From DASQPR01 sp963831705 (GTDB lineage: Bacteria > Actinomycetota > Actinomycetes > Mycobacteriales > Micromonosporaceae), in the NCBI GenBank assembly GCA_963831705.1, contig CAWHRE010000009.1:62001-126000 (forward strand): a stretch of 64,000 nt of DNA, written 5' to 3'. Positions 58,130 to 64,000 of this stretch are shown here, one piece after another. The notes under the pieces were generated by a model, which was not told where the DNA came from, searched no databases, and worked only from the letters and a program-made list of their open reading frames with translations. How positions within the stretch are numbered: the stretch's first letter is position 1; the number at the start of each line of letters is the position of its first letter. The position numbers and the translations under genes are program-made.

Positions 58130-58693
58130 TGGTCTCCAGGATCAACTTGGTCTTGGGCGGCGCGGGAATCATGGACAAACGGACATTTTCCGTATATTGG
58201 ACGTCAACAGTCCATCGGGGAGGGGAGGCCGCATGGCTGCGACCACGTCGTACGTCATCTCGGTCGACAACATCCCGCGCGGCCGGCGCCATGTTCCAGC
58301 CAGCGTCGTGTACGTCGGGCGGCACGCCGTAACGCCTCGGGCCGGGGGCGCCCATCGGGCCGGACGGCGGGCCGACGCTCGGCGGGCAAATCTGCGCGGG
58401 GCAGGCATACGCGTCCGCTGGCCCGTCTCGACGCGGCGTGGCTCGGCCAATCTGCCGGACAGGCACCCGACGACTTCTTGTACGGGGGTGGCCGCCACCG
58501 TGCCACACCCGCCGAAGCACGTCGACGTCGCGCGGAGCGTACGCGGAAGTCGCGCCGCGCTTGGTGGTGCGGTCCTGCCGGACGGCGTTGGTGCTCGTAT
58601 TCGTGGCCGCGCTGGTCGCGGGTGCGTGGTTCAGCACGTGCGGCGCGATCGCATTGGCCAGCATGGTGCAGCCGTAACGCTGACCACAGACGC
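58130..58693 (+). other. Region with a promoter and RBS but no intact gene
   Basis: TGGACA (58173-58178) and TATATT (58194-58199), 15 nt apart, resemble a promoter. GGGGAGGGGAGG then stands just before ATG 58233. The frame from 58233 has plausible codon use for ~40 codons (MAATTSYVISVDNIPRGRRH) but then becomes arginine-rich and runs past the region. A different frame, ending at 58677, has a good membrane helix (TALVLVFVAALVAGAWF). A small exported or membrane gene broken by frameshifts is possible, but no family was recognised. Confidence 0.3.
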
Positions 58694-58728
58694 AAAGCGG
58701 GCCCCGGACGTCGTCCGGGGCCCGCTTT
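58694..58728. terminator. Perfect 16-bp hairpin after rpsA
   Basis: AAAGCGGGCCCCGGAC (58694-58709) and GTCCGGGGCCCGCTTT (58713-58728) pair perfectly around a 3-nt loop, 9 nt beyond the rpsA stop. Strong GC stem with terminal A/T pairs that may act as a short U-run. It would also stop plus-strand transcripts entering from 58233. Confidence 0.82.
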
Positions 58729-58737
58729 GGGTGCTAC

Positions 58738-60216
58738 TTACTTGCTGCCGCCCGCGAGCTTCTCGCGGAGAGCCGCGAGCGCCTCGTCGGTGGCCAGCGT
58801 GCCGGCCGGCTCCTCGGGAGCCTTCGCGGCGGTCGGCGTCGACGTCGACACGTTGCCGCTACCGGCCGGAGCCGGCTCGGCGGTCGCGTCGGCGGCGCGA
58901 GCCGTCTGGACCTGCTTCTGGTGCGCTTCCCAGCGAACCCGCGCGTCGGCGTACTGCTTCTCCCACAGCTCGCGCTGCTTGTCGAAGCCTTCCAGCCACT
59001 CGCCGGTCTCCGGGTCGAAGCCGTCCGGGTAGATGTAGTTGCCCTCGGGGTCGTACGTCGCGGCCATGCCGTAGAGCGTCGGGTCGAAGTGCTCCTCGCC
59101 CTCGACGAAGCCCTCGTTCGCCTGCTTCAGCGACAGCGAGATCCGGCGACGCTCGAGGTCGATGTCGATGACCTTGACCATCACGTCGGAACCGACCTGA
59201 ACGACCTGCTCCGGGATCTCCACGTGGCGCTCGGCCAGCTCGGAGATGTGGACCAGGCCCTCGATGCCGTCGTCCACCCGGACGAACGCGCCGAACGGCA
59301 CCAGCTTCGTGACCTTGCCGGGGACGATCTGCTGGATCGCGTGCGTACGCGCGAACTGGCGCCACGGGTCTTCCTGCGTCGCCTTGAGCGACAGGGAGAC
59401 ACGCTCACGGTCGAGATCGACGTCGAGAACCTCGACCTCAACCTCCATACCGACCTCGACAACCTCGGACGGGTGGTCGATGTGCTTCCAGGACAGCTCG
59501 GACACGTGCACGAGACCGTCCACGCCACCGAGGTCGACGAACGCACCGAAGTTGACGATGCTGGACACGACGCCCTTGCGGACCTGGCCCTTGGCGAGCT
59601 TGTTGAGGAAGTCGGTGCGGACCTCGGACTGCGTCTGCTCGAGGTAGGCCCGGCGCGACAGAACCACGTTGTTGCGGTTCTTGTCGAGCTCGATGATCTT
59701 CGCCTCGAGTTCGCGGCCGACGTACGGCTGCAGGTCACGCACGCGGCGCATCTCGACGAGCGACGCGGGCAGGAAGCCCCGCAGGCCGATGTCGATGATC
59801 AGACCGCCCTTGACGACCTCGATGACCGAGCCCTTGACCACGCCATCGTCTTCCTTGATCTTCTCGATCGTGCCCCACGCGCGTTCGTACTGTGCGCGCT
59901 TCTTCGAGAGGATCAGACGGCCTTCCTTGTCCTCCTTTTGGAGAACCAAGGCCTCGACGTGATCTCCGACGGACACGACGTCAGCCGGATCGACATCGTG
60001 CTTGATCGACAACTCACGCGAGGGAATGACACCCTCGGTCTTGTAGCCGATGTCGAGCAGGACCTCGTCCCGATCGACCTTAACGATGGTGCCTTCGACA
60101 ATGTCACCATCGTTGAAGTACTTGATGGTGGCGTCAATCGCGGCGAGGAATGCTTCCTCAGAGCCGAGATCGTCGAACGCGATGCTGCCGGCTGGTGCCT
60201 CGGTGCTGCTCGTCAT
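58738..60216 (-). CDS. rpsA: 30S ribosomal protein S1
   Basis: Ribosomal protein S1 (492 aa), the actinobacterial four-domain form. The repeats are visible as GDIVEGTIVKVDRDEVLLDIGYKTEG, then IGLRGFLPASL, then VVSSIVNFGAFVDLGGVDGLVHVSEL and VTKLVPFGAFVRVDDGIEGLVHISEL. The C-terminal tail after ~400 (YDPEGNYIYPDGFDPETGEW and an Ala/Pro/Thr-rich end) is typical of actinobacteria. In mycobacteria this tail has been proposed as a pyrazinamide target. The ATG at 60216 (MTSSTEAPAGSIAFDDLG) is preferred; the frame is open upstream to 60339. Confidence 0.97.
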   Translation of the reverse strand: MTSSTEAPAGSIAFDDLGSEEAFLAAIDATIKYFNDGDIVEGTIVKVDRDEVLLDIGYKTEGVIPSRELSIKHDVDPADVVSVGDHVEALVLQKEDKEGRLILSKKRAQYERAWGTIEKIKEDDGVVKGSVIEVVKGGLIIDIGLRGFLPASLVEMRRVRDLQPYVGRELEAKIIELDKNRNNVVLSRRAYLEQTQSEVRTDFLNKLAKGQVRKGVVSSIVNFGAFVDLGGVDGLVHVSELSWKHIDHPSEVVEVGMEVEVEVLDVDLDRERVSLSLKATQEDPWRQFARTHAIQQIVPGKVTKLVPFGAFVRVDDGIEGLVHISELAERHVEIPEQVVQVGSDVMVKVIDIDLERRRISLSLKQANEGFVEGEEHFDPTLYGMAATYDPEGNYIYPDGFDPETGEWLEGFDKQRELWEKQYADARVRWEAHQKQVQTARAADATAEPAPAGSGNVSTSTPTAAKAPEEPAGTLATDEALAALREKLAGGSK

Positions 60217-60567
60217 GTTGGGAAGTTGCTCCGGTCGGATGGTTGTCGCAGTATGGGACCAGGTCCATGGGAACCCGATCACGCTCGGGACCTGTCGACG
60301 GGCACGCTTCCGCAAATCTCGGCTGTGCAACATTGACAAGACGGCAATATTGGCAACAGGGATTTTCGAGCTATCCGCCGACCGCGGACCTGCTCCCTAC
60401 CGAGATGCGCAGCCCACGAGTGCATATCCAGCTTACCGTGCCCGTGTCCGGTTCGTGTAACTGCCCCGTTAGTGATGCGAGCCTCGTCAGATATCCGACC
60501 AACCGGTCGGGATACCCACAAATATTCGCTGTCAGGTCAACGACGGCCAACCCTAGGATCCTGGACC
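60217..60567. other. Divergent intergenic region between rpsA and the MOSC gene
   Basis: 351 nt that must hold both promoters. A TTGACA-like sequence and a GGCAATATTGGC near-palindrome lie at ~60332-60355 on the plus strand, at a plausible distance for an rpsA or MOSC promoter, but no complete -10/-35 pair can be set. No gene is seen. Confidence 0.45.
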
Positions 60568-61236
60568 ATGGCACTTCTCGCATCCCTGAACATCGGTCAA
60601 GCGCGCCCGATGGCACATTCCGACATATCGGTCTCCGGAATCGACAAGCGTCCGGTCGATCATCCGGTCCGCATTACCGCGCCGGGACCGAAGGGTATGG
60701 ACGGCAGCGGGCTGGCCGGCGACGTGATCTCGGACTGGCGCCACCACGGTGGGACGGACCAGGCGGTCTACGCGTACGCGCGGGAGGATCTTGACGATTG
60801 GGAGAGCGAGCTCGGGCGGGAACTGTCGTCCGGCGTATTCGGCGAGAATTTGACGACGTCCGGGCTCGATGTCAACGGCGCACTGATCGGCGAGCGTTGG
60901 CGGATCGGTGACGACGTCGTCCTGGAGGTGTGCGACTGCCGCATCCCATGCCGCACGTTCGCGGGTTGGCTCGGCGAACGCGGGTGGATCAGGCGATTCA
61001 CGCAGGCGGCGAAGCCGGGGGCGTATCTACGGGTGATCACGCCGGGCACCATCCGGGCCGGTGACCCAATCATCGTGATCAGCCGACCGGACCACGACGT
61101 CACGGTCGCCACCACATTCCGGGCCGTCACGCTCGAGCCCGAACTACTGCCGAAGCTGCTGACCGCCGATGCCCTGCCGCAGGAAATGAAGGATTTGGTT
61201 GCACGCAGGGTGACGTTCGACGTCGACGACGACTAA
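60568..61236 (+). CDS. MOSC domain-containing protein
   Basis: MOSC-fold protein (222 aa), related to YiiM and the C-terminus of molybdenum cofactor sulfurase. Conserved parts are DWRHHGGTDQAVYAYAREDLDDW, FGENLTTSGLDVNGALIGERW and the cysteine segment VCDCRIPCRTFAGWL, which may carry sulfur or bind the cofactor. The ATG at 60568 is chosen for fit with the family start (MALLASLNIGQARPM). Ends 11 nt before element G. Confidence 0.92.
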   Translation: MALLASLNIGQARPMAHSDISVSGIDKRPVDHPVRITAPGPKGMDGSGLAGDVISDWRHHGGTDQAVYAYAREDLDDWESELGRELSSGVFGENLTTSGLDVNGALIGERWRIGDDVVLEVCDCRIPCRTFAGWLGERGWIRRFTQAAKPGAYLRVITPGTIRAGDPIIVISRPDHDVTVATTFRAVTLEPELLPKLLTADALPQEMKDLVARRVTFDVDDD

Positions 61237-61247
61237 GCGATCCCCCG

Positions 61248-61304
61248 AACCCCGTTGATCATGGACTTCCTCGTGCGGCGTACCGCTTCATGATCAACGG
61301 GGTT
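61248..61304. repeat. Palindromic element G between convergent genes
   Basis: Arms AACCCCGTTGATCATG (61248-61263) and CATGATCAACGGGGTT (61289-61304) are perfect; flanking C-runs and G-runs extend the stem. It carries the GTTGATC...GATCAAC core of the window's element family. It lies in the 81-nt gap between the convergent MOSC and HNH genes, so a bidirectional terminator role fits. Confidence 0.78.
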
Positions 61305-61317
61305 GGGGGGAACCAGG

Positions 61318-62016
61318 TCAGCCGCGGCCGAACATCCGGGAGAACAGACCCGGCTTCTTTCGCTGCGCCGGGACATGCGCGTGATCGTGGGTGTGGGCGT
61401 GCGTCTCGGACCGGTGCTCGTGTTCGTGCACGGTCTCCACGGTCTTGTTGTCGACCTTGACCTTGACGTCCGACTTCGTGTCCGTGTCGGTCTTCACGCC
61501 GCCCTTGACGGCCGTCGTCTTTGTGGTGGTCTTCGTCTTCGTCTCGACCTCGCCGGACTCGAACTCCTCAGCGGTCACGAACTCGGCAGACGGCTTCGCG
61601 TTCGCCTTGCGGTAACGCAGCGGCTCCCACAGCGGCCCGGGAATGACGTGTACGCCGTAGTGCGTCCGGTGGTGCACCTCGCACAGCGCTTCGAGATTGC
61701 CGGGCGACTCGATCCATGACTGGAAATCGTCGTCGCTGTCCAGGTGCAGGCCGAACGCCTCGTTGACCCGCTTCAGGTCCGAGCCCCCGACCTGCGAGAA
61801 CTCGATGTGCGAGTGGTGCAACTCAATGTTGCCGGCGCAGTAGTCATCATTGATCGCGCACTTCCACAGACCCTGCCGCTTCATCCGGGCCTTCGCCTGG
61901 TTGAAGAGGTGGTAGTGCGGGTCATCTTCGCGCGGTTGATGCTCGGGCACATGCGTGAGGATGTGCACGGTCATGCGCTGGTCGTGTGCCTCGGTGACGT
62001 TGTCCGCATCGGCCAT
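61318..62016 (-). CDS. HNH-type zinc protein with a His-rich C-terminal tail
   Basis: Protein of 232 residues. Residues 53-120 fit an HNH nuclease fold with zinc cysteines: C53 and C60 before ELHHSHIEF, then NLEALCEVHHR with C112. Catalytic-type His (H67/H68) and Asn107 are present. After ~150 comes a Thr/Lys/Asp low-complexity linker and then an alternating His segment (HEHEHRSETHAHTHDHAH, 197-214) that could bind metal. A basic tail (RKKPGLFSRMFGRG) ends it. The ATG at 62016 has GGGGAGGG 7 nt upstream. Function unknown; nuclease activity is suggested but unproven. Confidence 0.78.
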   Translation of the reverse strand: MADADNVTEAHDQRMTVHILTHVPEHQPREDDPHYHLFNQAKARMKRQGLWKCAINDDYCAGNIELHHSHIEFSQVGGSDLKRVNEAFGLHLDSDDDFQSWIESPGNLEALCEVHHRTHYGVHVIPGPLWEPLRYRKANAKPSAEFVTAEEFESGEVETKTKTTTKTTAVKGGVKTDTDTKSDVKVKVDNKTVETVHEHEHRSETHAHTHDHAHVPAQRKKPGLFSRMFGRG

Positions 62017-62187
62017 AGAGCAGCCCTCCCCTATATCAGTCTTTGTCGCAAATTTGCGCAGTCCACAATGGATTGAGTAAGCCGGGCGTGGACCGTACAC
62101 AACTTGGTGGCAACCGCTGCTGCCGTCAACCGACACGCCGGGATCCGACACAAGATCTGTCCGAACGGATGGCCGTAATGTAAAACC

Positions 62188-62994
62188 GTGGAACAAAACG
62201 ATGGTGCCGGTGTGACCCGCCGTGACGTCAGCGGCGCGGAGAATCAGCGGGCCAGCCGTGGCTGGTGGGATTCGGACGCCGATACCTACCAGGCCGAGCA
62301 CGGCGAGTTCCTCGGCGACGTGGACTTCCGCTGGTGCCCCGAAGGACTTCGCGAGGCCGACGCTCACCTGCTGGGCGACGTCGCCGGTCGGCACATTCTT
62401 GAGGTCGGCTGCGGCGCAGCGGCCTGCTCGCGGTGGCTTGCCACGCAAGGCGCTCAGGTGGTCGCGCTCGATCTGTCCGCCGGCATGTTGCGGCACGCAC
62501 GGATGACCGACGAGACCACAGGTGTACGGGTACCGCTGATCCAAGCCGACGCGCTCCGGTTGCCCGTACGGGATGAAGCGTTTGATCTGGCTTTTACGGC
62601 TTTTGGTGCGGTCCCGTTCATTGACGATTCGGCGGCCGTGATGCGCGAGGTGTTCCGTGTGCTGAAGCCCGGCGGGCGTTGGGTTTTCGCGGTCACGCAC
62701 CCGATACGCTGGATTTTCCTGGACGATCCCAGCGACCGCGGCCTGATCGCGACACACTCCTATTTCGACCGTCGTCCCTACGTCGAATACGACGAGGATG
62801 GCGTGGCCACCTACGTCGAACACCATCGCACGCTCGGCGATCGGATCCGCGAATTGGTTGGCGCCGGATTCGTATTTCAAGACCTGATCGAGCCGGAGTG
62901 GCCAGACGGTCACGAGCAGATTTGGGGCCAATGGAGTCCGCTGCGTGGCCGCATCTTCCCTGGTACAGCCATTTTCAGCGCGGTGAAGCCGTGA
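62188..62994 (+). CDS. Class I SAM-dependent methyltransferase
   Basis: Methyltransferase (268 aa). SAM motif I is HILEVGCGAAACSRWLA, motif II ALDLSAGM, and the motif III/post regions FDLAFTAFGAVPFIDD and VLKPGGRWVFAVTHP are clear. It resembles the UbiE/Methyltransf_11 group; the acceptor is unknown. GTG start at 62188 with no strong ribosome-binding site; a GTG 8 codons in is an alternative. Divergent from the HNH gene. Confidence 0.92.
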   Translation: MEQNDGAGVTRRDVSGAENQRASRGWWDSDADTYQAEHGEFLGDVDFRWCPEGLREADAHLLGDVAGRHILEVGCGAAACSRWLATQGAQVVALDLSAGMLRHARMTDETTGVRVPLIQADALRLPVRDEAFDLAFTAFGAVPFIDDSAAVMREVFRVLKPGGRWVFAVTHPIRWIFLDDPSDRGLIATHSYFDRRPYVEYDEDGVATYVEHHRTLGDRIRELVGAGFVFQDLIEPEWPDGHEQIWGQWSPLRGRIFPGTAIFSAVKP

Positions 62995-63098
62995 CCGGGT
63001 GATGGAGCACACCGTGACCGCGCACACATGTATCTATGGCCGTGATCGTCGACGCGCGATAATTTTGTTGGCAGTAAACAAATAACTGGAGGAATACA

Positions 63099-63242
63099 GT
63101 GAACACCCGACGGACCGCCCGCCACAACGATGGTGTGCGGCTCTGCGAAGCGACCGGCACCGTTACCACGAGCCGTTCTCGCGCCGAGGCTTACCGAGAA
63201 GAAGCCCGCACCCGGGCTCTGGGCTTGCTGATCCGGCGTTAA
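63099..63242 (+). CDS. Small basic protein, 47 residues
   Basis: Short coding sequence starting VNTRRTARHNDGVRLCEATG and ending LLIRR. GGAGG stands 6 nt before the GTG, and codon use has the G/C third-base bias of the neighbours. A strong terminator follows the stop by 17 nt, so it is an isolated single-gene unit with an AT-rich leader. The protein is rich in Arg (about a quarter of residues), has one Cys and no membrane helix. Similar short Arg-rich proteins seem common in actinobacteria, but the family has no known role. Confidence 0.75.
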   Translation: MNTRRTARHNDGVRLCEATGTVTTSRSRAEAYREEARTRALGLLIRR

Positions 63243-63259
63243 CCGCCGAACGACATTCA

Positions 63260-63290
63260 CCGCTCCTGCCACACGGCAGGGGCGGTTTTG
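63260..63290 (+). terminator. Intrinsic terminator of the 47-residue gene
   Basis: CCGCTCCTGCC (63260-63270) pairs with GGCAGGGGCGG (63275-63285), with one G-U pair, around ACAC, and is followed by TTTTGTTGT. A classic stem plus T-tract on the plus strand, 17 nt after the stop. Confidence 0.85.
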
Positions 63291-63306
63291 TTGTCCCCAA
63301 CCCCTT

Positions 63307-63367
63307 GTTGATCCTGGAGTTAGTTGACGCGTCGACGGCGTGTCGCTCTAGTAACTCCAGGATCAAC
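63307..63367. repeat. Palindromic element, 61-bp type, copy E
   Basis: 61-bp element with 16-nt perfect arms (63307-63322 and 63352-63367), near-identical to copy C. On the minus strand its start AGTTGATC supplies the last codon and stop of the diacylglycerol-kinase-like gene, as copy A does for uvrA. It lies 21 nt past the terminator of the 47-residue gene. Confidence 0.88.
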
Positions 63368-64000
63368 TTGCCCGGTCGACGGAAGATGTGGATAACTTTT
63401 GGTACCGGTCGGTCGCGGCGTTTCGTACGAACGCCAACCGCCACACGCTCGCGAGGTCCACCGCCGGCGTCATCTCCGGCACCCCCGGACGATTCCGCGG
63501 TACGAGCACTCGCAACGCACCCGGCCGGATCGTGCAACGTACCGGCGTCGCCATCGCGACCGTCTCACCGTCGATGCCGACCGGAACCACCGGCGTATCG
63601 GCCGTGACGATCACCTCCGACGCGGCCGACGCGATTACGCCGGGTCCGCCACCGCGACGCAGAAGCCGAATCGCTTGGGCGGTGCTGTCCACCCGTACCG
63701 AGACGATGCCGAGCGTCCCCTCGTCGAGCCGGCCCCGGCGGCCCAAGCCCGCGACATCCGTGGTCTGGTAAGGGTTGTTGCTGATCAGAAGCGCTTGCGG
63801 TGCCGTGAACTCGGCGTCTCCCGCGTGCGCCGTCAAACGTGCGCCGTGGTGGCCGTTCAGGAGATCGGGCATCATCTCGAGCGTCGTCTTCCGCTTCTCT
63901 TCGCGGTACGCCGGACTCTGCACAATCTCGGCGTACGCGCCGAACGATGCGTTGTTGACGAACGTACGGTCGCCGATCACGCCGAGATCGATGTGCAGCT
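63363..64000 (-). CDS. Diacylglycerol kinase family protein, C-terminal part (5' truncated)
   Basis: C-terminal ~212 residues of a lipid kinase of the DAGK/YegS group, cut by the window edge. The frame is open to 64000 (LHIDLGVIGDRTFVNNASFGAYAEIV), which is the conserved FVNNASFG region in the middle of such kinases. A C-terminal beta domain with DGETV (GIDGETVAMATPVRCTIRPGALRVLVP) follows. It phosphorylates diacylglycerol or a related lipid. The stop codon (63365-63363) lies within palindromic element E. Confidence 0.85.
   Translation of the reverse strand, partial: LHIDLGVIGDRTFVNNASFGAYAEIVQSPAYREEKRKTTLEMMPDLLNGHHGARLTAHAGDAEFTAPQALLISNNPYQTTDVAGLGRRGRLDEGTLGIVSVRVDSTAQAIRLLRRGGGPGVIASAASEVIVTADTPVVPVGIDGETVAMATPVRCTIRPGALRVLVPRNRPGVPEMTPAVDLASVWRLAFVRNAATDRYQKLSTSSVDRAS

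Noticed and set aside
58197..59171. A 324-residue plus-strand protein across rpsA
   Set aside because: It overlaps the rpsA terminator and coding region, and its sequence becomes Arg-rich and unlike a protein after ~40 codons.

Overview
The window is a 64 kb piece of a high-GC actinobacterial chromosome. The evidence is gene content: whiA, rbpA, opcA, a mycothiol-dependent (MDMPI-fold) enzyme, a HelR/HelD-type helicase, an actinobacterial-type S1 protein, and frequent GTG and TTG starts. Gene order (tkt-tal-zwf-opcA-pgl, secG, tpiA-pgk-gap, whiA-yvcK-rapZ-uvrC, uvrA, uvrB, coaE, rpsA) is the conserved order known from Streptomyces and relatives. Genus cannot be fixed from sequence alone; the interspersed palindromes and single accessory genes suggest a less-studied lineage. 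No rRNA, tRNA, CRISPR array or transposase was seen.

Layout. Positions 1-5316 (+) hold the oxidative and non-oxidative pentose phosphate operon, tightly overlapped. Positions 5336-18862 (-) hold rbpA, secG, a peptide-binding lipoprotein, the glycolytic triad tpiA-pgk-gap, the whiA-yvcK-rapZ-uvrC block, two tandem Rieske lipoproteins and ppk2. Positions 19038-30272 hold uvrA, an RsgA-type GTPase, MDMPI plus MBL-fold genes, a HelR-like helicase, a GH15 enzyme and a membrane-anchored extracytoplasmic protein. Positions 30356-36735 are accessory: a DUF1800/DUF1501 secreted pair, GNAT, YbaK, a RecQ-like helicase and an acetate-type permease.

Positions 37067-40922 hold the most unusual locus. A membrane-spanning STAND NTPase carries a cytoplasmic NTPase and an outward-facing discoidin-like domain. 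It lies 15 nt upstream of a small gene whose N-terminus has the same Gly-rich beta motif, and just downstream of a lytic-transglycosylase-like lipoprotein. Positions 40985-49055 include an amine oxidase, typA, a beta-lactamase-fold protein, a YhhN protein, terC behind a probable Mn2+ (yybP-ykoY) riboswitch, and a decayed pnuC-nadR remnant. Positions 49087-64000 hold uvrB (with a one-base frameshift), an M3 peptidase, a lipoprotein with duplicated domains, a DesK/DesR-like two-component pair overlapping coaE, rpsA, a MOSC protein, an HNH protein with a His-rich tail, a methyltransferase, a 47-residue protein and a truncated lipid-kinase gene.

Seven long palindromes of related design (mostly GTTGAT...ATCAAC) lie between genes, most just 3' of a coding sequence. 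Two of them supply the stop codon of the preceding gene. Three copies are exactly 61 bp and two exactly 62 bp, and the 62-bp pair shows a compensatory stem change. They look like a dispersed terminator or REP-like element family.
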